Translations under genes and position numbers: made by a program
The notes under the pieces: generated by a model
Database searches by the model: none
What the model was told of the DNA's origin: nothing
Seen by the model: only the letters and a program-made list of their open reading frames with translations
Source of the DNA: Prunus persica
Taxonomy: Eukaryota; Streptophyta; Magnoliopsida; Rosales; Rosaceae
Direction of reading: 5' to 3'
NCBI RefSeq assembly: GCF_000346465.2
Contig: NC_034009.1
Location: 13,649,730-13,713,729 of the forward strand
Length of the DNA: 64,000 nucleotides
Shown: positions 32,157-58,330 of the stretch, piece after piece
Numbering within the stretch: the stretch's first letter is position 1
Layout of the letters: the number at the start of each line of letters is the position of its first letter

Positions 32157-33103
32157 ATGGCATATTCCATTGAAGCCGAAAGCTCGTGGACAACCATGGA
32201 AGATGTTTTTTTATGTGAGTGTTGGGTCCAAGTTGGTCATTGCCCGGTCATGGGCAATGAGATGAAGTTCACTCATATGTGGAGAAAAATTCATGCCGAA
32301 GTTTGTGAAAGACCGGGTTTTGCTCATACGGAAATGGCCTTGGCTAGTAGGTGAAAATTTTTGAATAAACAGTTAGGGAAATGGAGAGATGCATTGACAA
32401 AAGCGAGGGACGACGTTCAGATCGGCTAAAATAATCTTGGCAACAATGTAAATTTTTTGTAATTGCCATTTTATTAAATTTAATGTCCTATTTTTTTAAA
32501 TTTTATTACATTTCAATTTTTTTATATTATAGATTATGCAAGCATAAATGTGGTTCAATGCCATTGACCAAGGCAAAAAATCTTTTAACAATCACTAATA
32601 TTTGGGAGGTTGTGAAAAATTATTTGAAATTCAAAATGATTCCTACGGGTCCAACCATTGTGTTGAATGAGGCGCCGCTCCACGATTCAACGGTATCGGA
32701 TTTGCCGTTGGAGTCCCCGATGAATCAAGACTCAAAAATCCAAAGGGAGCTGAGGCCTATTGGGAGATATGAGGCAAAGGTCAAGAAAGGAAGTAATTCC
32801 ACCAATGATTGTGTAAAAAATTTGGAGCAAATTACTCTGAACGGCACAATGAGAATTGAGAGAGACATGAAAAGATTTGCGGATGAGAAGGCAATAGATG
32901 AAGCATTTGCAAGAGAATGGGAGCATGCACACAAACAAGACATGAAAAAGAGGGATCGAGAAACCATGGTCATGGATACAAGTCATATGTCCCCTGAAAC
33001 AAAGTCATTTTGGAAGCTAGAACGAAAGGATGTTATGAGAAGAAGGCTTTTCCATGACGATGGACCAAGCAACAATGATTCATTAAATGATGAAAACCAT
33101 TAG
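32157..33103 (+). pseudogene. Harbinger ORF1-type Myb/SANT-like protein relic
   Basis: Exon 1 starts at the ATG at 32157: SSWTTMEDVFLCECWVQVGH, a Myb/SANT-like start, then MWRKIHAEVCERPG. It is cut by TGA at 32352; the same frame then reads KQLGKWRDALTKARDDVQIG to a TAA. An intron-like gap (donor near 32447, acceptor ttatattatag near 32531) precedes exon 2, with ITNIWEVVKNYLKFKMIPTG, RPIGRYEAKVKKGSN and a charged C-terminus ending near 33103, as in the NAM-associated C-terminal domain of these proteins. In active Harbinger systems this protein helps the transposase reach DNA and the nucleus. The two stops make this copy non-functional. Confidence 0.7.
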
Positions 33104-33765
33104 GTTGTATTGCTTGTCTTTTACTTCATTAGTTGTATTGCTTGTCTTTTATTTAATTGGTAAATGATGAAACTTAAGATGTGAATTTTATAATAAAAAT
33201 GGACATGTGGTAACCGAAAATCTTATTAGAAAATTTTATTCAAAATTTTTTATCCAAAATATGAGATGTGAATTTAATAATAAATATTAACACGTAGCAA
33301 CTAAAAATCTTTTCCAAATTAATCGTTTAAGTTAAATTTAAAAAAATTAAAGTGCATAATATTTGCCATTTGCCATGGCAATGGGTGGAAACACAACAAA
33401 TCTTGTGCAAGAGCTGACACTATTCATGTGAATAGTAACAGCCATTGCCTTCCCTTACCTTTCCACCCATGGTCCATGGCAAAGGGCAAGGGCAAGTAAG
33501 GGCAGGCACTATTCACATGAATAGTGGCATCCCTTGCAAAGGGCAAATTGTGTTTTCACCCATTACCATGACAACCTAAGAGCAATCCCTATTTACATGA
33601 GATTAATTTTATTTATATGTGTGAGATTAATAATAATAAAATTGCTAGGCATGTATAAAAAAATGTTTCTAAATTTTTCAGATTTTTTTTTAATTTTTTA
33701 ATTTTTTTTTTTTTTACGTTGATGACGTTAGCTCTAATGTTATCGCCCTCAGGCAACATCTCAAG

Positions 33766-34486
33766 TAAGGATGACATAAATCTCGGCGAGGGCGGGTGCC
33801 CGACCCTAATAGGGGGAGATTTCGAGGTAAAATTGGTATCAAATATAGGGATTCCCGAACTTGAAAAATCTCCGACGGGTACGGGGCGGGGATGGTATTG
33901 GTGTCCCCGTCCCCGAAGTCGACCCGAAATATATATGTTTATATTTAAATAAATATATATATAATTATAACATTTAGGTTTACCCCTAAGTTAACCTCCC
34001 TTTCCTAATTCTTTCTAATCTTCTCTAATCTCCAACTGCACCTCTCTCTCCCTCCCTCTGCTCCTAATTCTTCCTAATCCTAATCTTCTCTATATCTCTA
34101 GTCTCAAGTCTCTTTGTATATAAACTGTATCTCAAGTCTTCATTACAAATCCACCGTAATTTTTTTTTCTATATATAATTTATATGTGCTTGGCAAATGG
34201 CTTTTTTATGTGTAAAGAGAATATTGTTCAAGTTGAAAGTCTTAAATTCATAGAGAGGCCTTTGGTGGAGATTTGTTCTTAGGAGAATCTTGTCCACCTG
34301 CTTTGTATTAATTTGATTTTACAAAGAAAAAAAAATTGGGGGATTAGAGGAGGGTATGGGAGATAGTCCCTCAACAAGGACTCGGACGAGGATTTCCTGA
34401 AACCTATTAAACGGGGATGGGTTCGAAGACGGGGACAAAGATGGTATTGTCATACCCGGCCCATACCCGACCCGTTGCCATCCCTA
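33766..34486. mobile_element. 721-bp hAT-type MITE nested in the Harbinger element
   Basis: Left end TAAGGATGACATAAATCTCG; right end read inward TAGGGATGGCAACGGGTCGG. Both subterminal regions are rich in cccgacc/gggtcgg words. The flanks ATCTCAAG and AACTCAGG agree at six of eight positions, a plausible old 8-bp target duplication. There is no coding capacity. Confidence 0.65.
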
Positions 34487-34629
34487 AACTCAGGTTGTTT
34501 TTGCCTTTGTGCCTGCCCAGGATTTTGGAGCCCACATCTGGCCAGGCTGCTTGTTGCTTGCTGGAGGTTGCTTCGCAGGCCTAGGGGGCCTCCTGTCCGA
34601 ACTGGGGTGTAGCACTGGAAGTGCTCTAA

Positions 34630-35264
34630 TGGGCCTGGCCTAGCTAGTATATTTTTCTACATTTCATTTTCAGGTACATTCCAACTTTTAAATTAATTTT
34701 CACTTGGGAAATTCAAATTTACACTCTTATATAACCAAATCCACGGATGATCATACATCTGTCCAACACTTGTTAAATTATCTCCAACCATATTTGCTTC
34801 TCGAAAGATACATCGAAAACAAAATGGGAGATTTGATTTAAATATCATGTTCAACAGAATGAATGTTTAAGAATACTTGAATATCCTTATTGATAATTTG
34901 TATTAAAACCTTCGAATCTCCCTTGATCTCTAAATTGGAACGTCGTAGTCTAAGAGTTGTTTGAAGAATGCGACGAAGAGCCGGTTGAAGAGTACAGCTG
35001 GGGGTTGGACGGGGAAGAGGGGGCAATGGGTGGGAGTTGAGATGTAATAAGAGGGGTTGTTTTTAATCCTTTCTTTTTTCGTGAGGGAAGAACTGGTTTC
35101 ACCTTAGGGCACGAAATGAAGTCTTCTCCCCCACCTCCCTTCTGCATCGGCCGCTATTCGCAACTGCCTTATCTGTTTTGCTTTGCATCGTTTAAGACCT
35201 CATGATCGACATTGCCTCAAGGCCAACCGAGACAAGGCTTTCTAAAACCTTTGTATTTATATAC
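34630..35264. other. intergenic, no gene seen
   Basis: After the resumed F-box upstream sequence (34628-34660) there is no clear reading frame, repeat end or RNA gene. Confidence 0.4.
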
Positions 35265-35902
35265 ATGAGCATATACTTCCGTCTGAAATACTGTCAACAT
35301 TATTCGCGGATGACACTGATTATCACCTTTTAACGGCATATTTGTCAAACACTTTTACTCAACTCTCTCCTCCCACTCCATCCCTCTCAGCAGCCTTCTC
35401 CCTTCACCTCTCATCCATTTCCCCTGAACTAGTTCTTTCTTGTTTGTTCCTTCCTTCCAAATCTATTCATAAGCTTTAGAGGCTGAACATACCAAATTTG
35501 TGAACGAGTCTAATATTTTATTCATGTTTGATTTGGTTCCCTTAAGTATGACCTCAAATGTGCCAAAGCAGGCTAAGCACAAGACGACCTCGACCTATCA
35601 AACCAATTTCAATCCTATACATGATTACAACCTTATGCAGGGTGTGCTGCACAACTGCTGCTGCAAACTATTAGAAATGAAGTAAGAAATGCACAGAATT
35701 CAAGCATTCTTGTCTCTCACTGTTACAGACTATAAATCCAAAAACTTTAACTAGTACATAATGTTTGACGAGACAGTAAGGAACTGACCTAAAATGGGAC
35801 TAAAAAAGCATTGGACTGGCGACCTATCTATGCTTTGCAATACTTCTTTCATATAAATTTCCTGCATTTTAAAGTGCTTTTCTAAATTTCTGGATAAGAG
35901 GT

Positions 35903-36125
35903 TTACTTGTACAGATTCTCTATTTTCTCCTCGTACTGAGCCACAACTCTTGTCCTTTGAACTTTCATAGTTGGAATCAATATGCCACTATCAATCTGCA
36001 ATGAAAATGTACTATTAATCAGCCAGCCGGTAACATATATACCTTGAATGGCAATGCATGTTTTCCCGTAAAGGCCTCGCTCATCCACAGTCAAGATTGT
36101 TCCAGTTTGGAAACACCCTGAAGTC
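35903..36125 (-). pseudogene. duplicated last two exons of the acyl-ACP synthetase gene, copy B
   Basis: 35903-35995 is a 93-bp copy of the last exon, reading IDSGILIPTMKVQRTRVVAQ then YEEKIENLYK and a stop. About 36067-36125 matches the penultimate exon, but the donor site after ...CCTTTACG is GG instead of GT, so it could not be spliced normally. No further exons are present. The surrounding flank from 35265 also matches copy A and the real gene. Confidence 0.9.
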
Positions 36126-36299
36126 CTGCATGAAATAGAAGGAAAACATTAGAGTGCAATGGTTAAAAAGGTTACTTAAAAGTTAAAGTGATACATTTAA
36201 ATTCACTCCCACCCCATCCAAAAGTCCCAGTTATAATATAATAAGCATTGGCGACATTTCTTATCCCATTTTTATCTATAATCGAACACAGATAAATGT

Positions 36300-36960
36300 A
36301 TGAACAATCCCATCAACTGGATATTGATAGAACTTTTTGTTTTCTTTTGAAGAAAAATAGAAAATTATTAAAGTGGAAAAGCTAATTAGAAAGAGTGGAT
36401 AAGGAATCCACAATATGAGGTAAAAGAGAAAACACTAAAAAAAAGAGGTAAGAAAGAAAAAGCTCTAAATTTGAAACATCTAATATCACTTCGCAATTGC
36501 TCACAAATCCAACATTATAGTAGAATGGTAAAAATCCCTAAACTTTGCCGAAAGCTTCCCAGAAACTCACTCTGTCCCAGAGTTTATTTACCCCCGCGCC
36601 CTTATAATCCTCAAATATTCTTATTGCGCTCCATCCAAATTGTTCCAGGAAAATGCCGACAAGCAGCACCCGCATAATGTTTTGGCTTTCTTTCCCCTTC
36701 CAAAACCCTCAAACTTGGTGCTCAGAAATTCAAAACACCCCTTTGGGATAACCCATCTGGCTTCATCTCCCTAAACAATTTCCACCACAATTGTAAAGAA
36801 CAGGGGCAAGGAAAATAAAATATTCCAACTCCGCAACAATGGAAACCAATTCCAAAATACTCTCCTCTCCATCAATTCAAATGACAAGATCCAAACTAAC
36901 ATTTGTCAGAAGTACGTTTTTCTGAAACGAAAAGATGAAACTTTACATCGTTTGAGAAAA
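36300..36960. repeat. LINE-derived scrap downstream of F-box copy B
   Basis: Homologous to 28340-28980: same order of a T/A-rich part with aagaa(a/t)ggataaggaatcca, then gaaactcactctgtcccaga, ccaaattgttccaggaaaat and ttcaaaacaccc. Together with the tail exons and the F-box gene it forms the duplicated segment. Confidence 0.7.
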
Positions 36961-38164
36961 CTGTGCAATTTAGTGGACAAGTAATCCACCAAAGAAGAGA
37001 AAAGAACATTAATTCGACAAATACATCTTGCTTAAGAAGGAAAAATTAATTATGACACTGCAGCTTTCGTATCTAGAATAACATTTGACAGAAGTTAGAA
37101 TGTTGAGCCATTAATTAATAAATAAATAAAATCTGTTTCCTCTAATACCCATTTCTCAGTAACAGCTGACAAAACAATAATTGGATGGATCCAACATAAC
37201 ACAAGGGGTTATGCAACTAAATGGAAGAAACTAAACAAAAAATGACTTTGAAAAGTTCAAATTTACAAAATGCTTAGAATTGACATATGGTCCCTTCAAG
37301 CTGCAACCCTCTGGCAATATCCTTAAGTGAAACAAAGCTTGGAACAAGGTCCCATGCCCCCGAAATCCATGAAGGTAATCCATCAACCTCAACCGTCACA
37401 AGGCCCGTTGTTGTGGGAGTATAAGCCTGCAATCTATCCTGATGTATCCCCAAAACTTGCCCTTCCCCAGTAATAGCTTTCAACATGAAAGTGCCAAAAT
37501 AACCAACTGGGTTTTTAAACTCGTGCTCTTTAGTCCAAGACTCCTTCAACCCATAATCCTTCATCACCCAAACACTGATAACATCACTCAAGTTAATGAC
37601 AGAGAGCCAACCTTTCAATACTCCGAGCTTAAAACAAATTGTTCTCGGATCATAGGAACAAGGTGGTAGTGGTAACTCTTGGAACCGCTCACTTTCAACA
37701 TCGAAGGCCCATGCCAAACGAGACGGGTCCCTGTACCCAATCCAATGAAGAAACCCATTGACATAAATCCCATGATCATTCACTCTACCAAAATAGTTTT
37801 GGTAGACACAAGGTTTCCCCAACGTTCCTCCATCAAAAGAGTCGGGAGGGTGCCCAATATCTCTCCAAATCCCAGAGCCAACAGTCAAAACCATTACTTG
37901 TTTATGTGTAGGCACAATCCGAACTAGCTTATAGACATCACTGATGGGGCTGAACCCAAAACCATAACGGCCTCGAACTGTATCAGGCTTTGAAGGTGTT
38001 GGGAGAGATAAAAACTCACCAGTAACAGCAGGGACAGACCCAGGAATTTTATGTCGTAGGGTCATAGTGTAAAAGTTCAATTTTTTTTTTAAAGATTAAA
38101 ATAACATTGAAAATAAAACTACAGTACATTCATTCATAATTCATGTAAAAAACAACATTACAAA

Positions 38165-40519
38165 TTACAATTGGCCACGGCGATGTTTCATATTTTGAAA
38201 ACGTAGCATTATAGCTTCATTTTCAATACAATCAAAAACACCATTCTCAACATAAACAAGCAAGCTATCACTCAACCATTGATCTCCCATTTTGTTCCGA
38301 AGTGGACCTTTGATAATATACATGACGGAGAATGCCCTCTCGACTGAAGCAGTAGCAACCGGTAAAACTAGAGCCAATGTAATAAGCAAATACACATAAT
38401 TGAATGCTCGATGCATCCTTGTCTCCACTATTTTTTTTTGCAAGATCACCAATCCCTTGCAAGTTAGAGAAATCACTACTCGAACTCACATAATGAATAT
38501 AAAGCTCAAGTTGATCATCAAGTGTCAAAAGATCCCCATCCGAAAAGTCTTAAGGATAAAATTGAGCAAGACGAAGTAGCTTTTGTTTATCAAAAGCTAC
38601 AAACGAATCATTCGGACTCAAACATGCGAAACAAATAAGCAACTTAGTATTTGTCTCATTAAAACGATCATCTAACTCCGTAAGTTGCTCATCAATTACA
38701 TAAATAAAGAGCTCCACACGATAATGATGACGATTTGTCTTTATTGGAGCATTATACCTTGACCTCCCTGGAAGTACGAAGGCCTCATCCATGTTAGGAA
38801 CATCAATATGATGTTTGTCACAAAATGAAGACATCTCTTCAACCAATGCATCAAACTCATTATTCCTCATCCAATGTAGCTTTTCCTTACATGATTTCAC
38901 CAAAGCCATTGCATTCACAATTTCTTGATTTTTCTTTTGCAATGCTTGTGACACATCATTTGTGAGTCCCAATATAGCCTTTATTAAGAATAAGTGAAAC
39001 ACAAACTGAAAAGTAAGCATTTCTCTTTGAATCTTATTTGCTTCACCGGCACTATCATTGGGATTATCATCAATAATCATTTGAAGCACATGAATCACAG
39101 ATGAAAACATAGAAATGATGCTAATAATGGTACCGTAATGTGAGCTCCATCGTGTGTCACCGGCACGTTTGAGACTTGTTTCTTGATGCAAACCTCGCCC
39201 TGTTATAAGACAATCATTTTCAAAAGCTATCACAAGTTCTTCTTGGAGTTGTGCTCTAAGTGCATCACGCCGCTTACACGATGCTCCAACATGGTTAACC
39301 ACACTATTAGTGGTTGTGAAGAAAGAGGCAATATTAATATTCTTCTTTGCTACGGCAACAAGTGCTAGTTGAAGTTTATGAGCAAAGCAATGAACATAGT
39401 ATGCACAAGGTTGTTCTCTCAAAATCTTTGTTTTAAGGTCATTCAAATCACCTCTCATATTGCTAGCTCCATCATAACCTTGTCCTCGTAACTTGGAAAA
39501 GCTCAAACCATTGGAAGAAAAGAATATGTCAATGGCATCCTTTAGTGAACTTGAAGTAGTGTCGGTAACATGTTGAACCCCCACAAACCTTTCAATTACA
39601 TGCCTTTTGTCGTCCACATAACACAACACCATAGCCATTTGCTCTTTCACAGAAATATCACGTGCTTCATCCACCAATATAGAAAAGAATCTATCTTTTA
39701 AACCACTCATGATAACATCAAGTGTTTCCCCGGCACATGCATTGACAATATCTTTTTGAATCTTTGGAGCTACTAACTTGAGATTCCCCGGAGCATTTTC
39801 CAACACAACTTCTTTAACTTTCTCATCATTGTCTGCAAGGAATTGCAATAGCTCCAAGTAATTTCCCCTATTGCTTGAAGTGGCACTTTCATCATTTCCA
39901 CGAAAAGAAAGACCTTGTCTCAATAGAAACTTAGTGCACTTGATTGATGCAATTAAGCATCTTCGATATGCCATACGAGCTTGTTTAGAGTGTTTGCTCA
40001 CAGCCGTTTCAATATGTGTAGTTTGATTCATCAAATTTATAGCGGCTTCTCTAGCTTTATTATGAACACTACCAACCGGTCCAACATGCACCTTCATTCT
40101 TTCTCTTCCTTTCTTCCAATTCTTAAACCCTGCTCCAGTGAAGGCTTCACTACCCACTTGTTCAAAATTGGATTAAAGAGATAGCAATAAAGACAAAATG
40201 CAGCATCTTTAAATACATTATACTCCAACCAATCAAATTCATCAACCCATTGGGGAATGAAGCGTCGATTAATTCCTGAGATATTACTTTGTGGGAAAGA
40301 ATGACCTCTAGGTTGACAAGGTCCTTTTTGTAGATATGCTCTTCGAACCTCATCTCTAATATTAGTATCATACTCAATCATACGAATTCTTAGTCTCAGG
40401 TCTGCCTGAAGATTAACCAAAACCTCATCTAACTCACTTTGTCTTGAACTTGAAGTTCTTGAACTACCCACACTATCCGAACTACCCAATGATGACTTTC
40501 TCTTAAAAAATCTTTCCAT
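38165..40519 (-). pseudogene. hAT transposase with frameshifts and a nonsense codon
   Basis: Starts with the same ATG context as copy 1 (MERFFKRKSSLGSSDS) at 40519 and follows the same domain order. Three lesions are visible by comparison: one T missing near 40171-40176 shifts the frame inside the zinc-finger region after FCLYCYLF; a CAA to TAA change at 38550-38552 stops the frame after RLAQFYP; and an extra T in a homopolymer near 38431-38439 shifts the frame before the dimerisation domain (LPVATASVERAFS). The catalytic core between them (ILVDEARD, GYDGASNM, GDTRWSSHY) is still readable. Confidence 0.9.
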
Positions 40520-40933
40520 AATTCTACATAAATTAATTCAAAATAATAACTAAAATCAATTAAAGAGAACACCAAATTTATACCAATTAACTACAAAAAA
40601 TTCATAAATGAAACATCCAATAAATCAAAACAATATAATACAATCATAAATTCAATTTCAATTCAAGTAATTTAGGTTTAGAGTTAGAATTTACCTTGAA
40701 TTGTGAGGTGGTGGAAGTGGAGGCAAGCTTTTGGAAGTGGTGGAGCTGCTGGCAGCAACGACAATGGAGGATTTGGGGCTTAAAGGCTTGGTGGGGAAGA
40801 GGGTTAAAGGTTTGTGGGGGGTGGAGATTGGGGATTTAGGTTTGAGGGTTTAGAAAATAGGTGTTTTGGAGATGAAAATTAGGGAGGAAGGTCTGTGCAG
40901 CAAATATAATCTGTTCTGTTTTTTTTTTAAAGA

Positions 40934-41126
40934 CATGGACCAAAACGACGTCGTTTTGGCCAGGTCTTTTAAAAAAATTCGTTACTGCTGGTCTAAAACA
41001 ACGATGTTTTGGCCAGCGAGTTTTCAAAAAAAAAAATCGTTGCTGGTCCAAAACGACGCCGTTTTGTCCAGCCTATTTTTTTAAAAAAATTAGAAGCTGG
41101 GCCAAAACGACGCTGTTTTGGCCAGC
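40934..41126. repeat. array of four palindromes in hAT copy 2
   Basis: Counterpart of 14152-14341. The first unit contains the perfect 20-bp palindrome CCAAAACGACGTCGTTTTGG; the second has drifted (ctaaaacaacgatgttttgg); the third and fourth keep most of the core. Spacing and A/T-rich spacers match copy 1. Confidence 0.88.
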
Positions 41127-41904
41127 TTCTTTAAAACAAAAAAACAGATTTCCTGTTCAGCTTCTTCTTCCTCAGTGCTTGCAACTCCTCCCTTCAGCCA
41201 TTCATGGGGTCACACCCCAATTCAAAGGGACCTTCTATCTTGCTTTCATGGAGTCCATAGGGTCGTTTGACCCCATTAACCCCACTGTGAGTCTGTCCCT
41301 AACAGGATTGGAGATGTGGAGATGATGGATCGCCCCCAAGATGGACTTCGTGGTGACAGAGGAAGCCATTGCACGAGCCTATAATGGTCGGTCTTATTAT
41401 AGTTCGGAGACTTTTTTTTATACAGAAAAGCTTCAACACGACGTCGTTTGGGTTGCAGGTCCTGTCGAGGTCGACCAAGAAGTGACCCAGGCACGAGTAT
41501 CCAGTGATCAAAATGGAAGTGGGCGTTCGTGAAAATAGTTCTTTGGTGAATTGAGGGTCTGAGAGCCAAGAACGCCAAGACTTGCAAACTCGCTTGCATT
41601 GGATGAGAGTTTTTGTTGGGATTTTGCAGAAGGTCTCCGCTATTATGTGCCCTGGCAATTGCAGAAGGTAGGGTTTCTGATCATGCTCTTCTTCTTCATC
41701 GTCGACTTCTTGTTTTGGGGGTCCGTTTCTGTTGGTTGGTGGTAGTTTAATTCTCTTCATTGATCGAAGCGCTGTAGTTGCGGTAGGCTGGCTAAGATCG
41801 GAGAAGCGTCTCAGAGTTTCAGCTTGAAGAAAGCTTCTTCAACCCAAAGCTTCGGTACAACCGAAGAGCTGAAATGAACTAAAATGGGTATGACTAATGG
41901 GCCT

Positions 41905-42095
41905 GGCGGTGTGCTGGAAGTGGGCTCCTCGGAGTGTAAATCATGCGGCTCACTTGGCTGCTAAGATAGGATCGCGAGCGGTGGAACCTGAGTGTTGGGT
42001 CAAGAGACCACCACCGTCTCTAGTTGGTGTGTTGGTGTCTGACGGCCTGCCTCGCCTCCCAACTTTTTTATTTTTCTGTGGGAAACAGGTTTGAT
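41905..42095 (+). mobile_element. LINE 3'-end fragment
   Basis: The plus strand reads VCWKWAPRSVNHAAHLAAKI then GSRAVEPECWVKRPPPSLVG and VLVSDGLP, the end of a LINE RNase-H domain. It parallels the minus-strand LINE at about 23930-24080 (RNRAAHIAASIGARPVELES). It is severely 5'-truncated and lies directly upstream of the conserved F-box leader. Confidence 0.7.
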
Positions 42096-43010
42096 GCAAA
42101 GATGAAACTTAAGATTTCACGCATACAAGATCATGTTTTCATCGCGTACAGAAATCAAGTCCCTAAAAATATGACATACACAAAATATACAAATAAAATA
42201 CAGAGGATTGTTTTGGATAGGTATATAGAAGAAATATGGATATCTCCATTCAATTGGCACCCTCATTGATTATCCTAGCAATATAAACAAATCAGGATTT
42301 GAAATTTTCTTTTATGGATCATGAATCAATCTTATGACTCAAATTTGATAATTTATCCATAGATCATAAAGAGTAAAAGCTTCTGACTTATGTTTTCATA
42401 CTTGCAGGTTCTAACTGATTCAGAACAAAAAAAAGGTTAAAATTATTTAAAAAGGCATGAAAAGAAACAATGGAGAACGACCATAAGTCATCAATGGAGG
42501 CGAACGAACATGAAAATATAGCATCCCAATAAATAAATAAAAAGAATAGAAAAGAAAAAAAAAATCATATATACTCACCAATAATCAAAGGAGGGACAGT
42601 GGAGGGACAATTGATGGTGTAGGAGGATAGCCGATGAAGAGGGCGAGAGGAGACGCTGACTGTAGAAGAGGAGAGGAACGAAGGAGAGGAGGGAGAACCA
42701 GCCCTCGCGTTGGCTCGTTAGGCTTTTTCTGTTTCTTTTTTTTTCCTTTTTCTTTTTTGCCAATTGATAAATGCTAAAAGAAATAAAAAATTAAAATAAT
42801 TTTAATTGATGTGGCTCCCACCTCAAGTGTCACATAAGGCAATATAGGATGTGATATACAAAATGTGGACAAAATGCTTAGGTTTGACATATCGAGCTCC
42901 AACCCTTTGGTGATACTAGACTGCTGGCTGAAAATCCAAAAAAAAACAAAAACTTTTACAGGCAACGGCAATTGGGTAAGAAGGTAATAATATTGAGTTG
43001 TCCTTCCGAA
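42096..43010. other. intergenic, no gene seen
   Basis: AT-rich spacer between the F-box segment and the downstream flank of the acyl-ACP synthetase gene. There is a short T/C-rich run near 42720-42760. No gene or transposon end is recognised. Confidence 0.4.
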
Positions 43011-43648
43011 CCATTTTTACAGTTTAATACTGAGTTGTTCACAAGCTTTACGACTCGATCATGCCAAATTTGTTGATGAGCCTAGCCTAATCTTTTATTC
43101 AAGCTATACTCTCTTACATTTGAACTCGAATGAGCCACAGCAAACTGAGCATGAGAAGGAGACGAATTCGAGCTATCAAGCCGATTTACGGCCCTTTCCA
43201 TCATGTGCTGAGTAGGGTACGCAACTGCTGCCGCACACAGTTACCTCCCTTGCAGGTAAGAAGTAAGAAATGCACATGTAAGCATTCTTGTCTGTTATTG
43301 TTACAGAATACGAAGACCAAATATACGTACTGTACAACTTACATTAAATTATTACAAATATTACATATAAACGTATACAAGATTACAGCCAGGAACTAAA
43401 CAAAGGAAGTTGAAAGTCTTGCACTGGCTACCGTTCCTTGTACCTAGGATATATGCTGCTTTTCATATACAGATATGCAAATCTACAGATTCTAATTAAT
43501 GAACGAGGTTTGAAGAGATAGCAAGGAACTTACATAAACAAGTACTCAAAAGTATATTGGAAAGGCTACATACCAAGGGCTTGCTAAACTTATTTCATAA
43601 AAAGTACATGCACTTCAAAGTGCTTCTGCAAATTCCTAGATTAGAGGT

Positions 43649-58178
<14,530 letters not shown>

Positions 58179-58317
58179 AGCTCTGTTTTTGTAACTGTAG
58201 GTTTGACTTCCTATAGACTATGGATATAGGCATCAGGACACAGATAGGAAGCGAGAAAAACAAAGACAAGAGCTCATACTGTTTGACAAAGTGTAATGGT
58301 TGGGATCTTTAGCCGAC

Positions 58318-58330
58318 CAAATATATATAG
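58318..58330 (-). promoter_or_regulatory. TATA box of acyl-ACP synthetase gene
   Basis: On the minus strand CTATATATATTTG lies about 140-150 bp upstream of the ATG at 58178, giving a likely 5' leader of about 110 nt. A near-repeat of the word ttgggatcttt(a/g) flanks it at 58300-58312 and 58348-58360. Positional inference. Confidence 0.5.

Larger units (their letters stand above)
31650..34626 (+). mobile_element. PIF/Harbinger-type element lacking transposase
   Basis: The ends are inverted: left GAGCACTTCCAACAATTTGG, right (read inward) GAGCACTTCCAGTGCTACAC. Both sides carry TAA (31647-31649 and 34627-34629), the 3-bp TAA/TTA target typical of PIF/Harbinger. The interior has a Myb/SANT-like accessory gene relic (32157-33103), but no DDE transposase frame is seen. 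A 721-bp hAT MITE is nested at 33766-34486. F-box-promoter-like sequence (atgggcctggcctagctagt) resumes directly after the right end, so this element and the adjoining MITE region sit in the old upstream region of the F-box gene at 30522. Confidence 0.72.
38029..41299 (-). mobile_element. hAT transposon, copy 2 (decayed)
   Basis: About 3271 bp, same family and orientation as the element at 11108-14514, with very high similarity through the coding region. Left end CAGGGACAGAC, right end ...GTCTGTCCC. Both flanks carry TAACAG; the left 8 bp are AGTAACAG, so the right duplicate appears shortened by a small deletion. It inserted in an F-box gene. It has the four-palindrome array but only one of the 87-bp intron units. 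The transposase is broken, so it can move only if a protein is supplied from elsewhere, for example by copy 1. Confidence 0.9.
37274..41760 (-). pseudogene. F-box/FBA gene copy B, split by a hAT element
   Basis: The 5' part lies at 41300-41760: ATG at 41760 (MKRIKLPPTNRNGPPKQ), acidic run, F-box (FCKIPTKTLIQCKRVCKSW), GSCNGFLCHHEVHL. The 3' part lies at 37274-38028: VTGEFLSLPTPSKP, YGFGFSPISDVYKLVRIV, VLTVGSGIWRDIGHP, GFLHWIGYRD, FQELPLPPCS, SVWVMKDYGLKESW, ending LEGTICQF. Between them is a 3.27-kb hAT inserted within the conserved NPVTGEF motif. Just before the insertion the 5' part is also out of frame (a net 1-bp shift, so HHLHISNPV is read in the wrong frame). The copy is dead twice over. 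The 3' part carries about 15 extra residues (GKPCVYQNYFGRVND) relative to its paralogues. Confidence 0.88.

Noticed and set aside
271..41760. Possible self-incompatibility (S-locus) F-box cluster
   Set aside because: The genes have an F-box and FBA region like S-locus F-box genes, but I see no S-RNase gene and the sequences read more like the general FBA_1 family.
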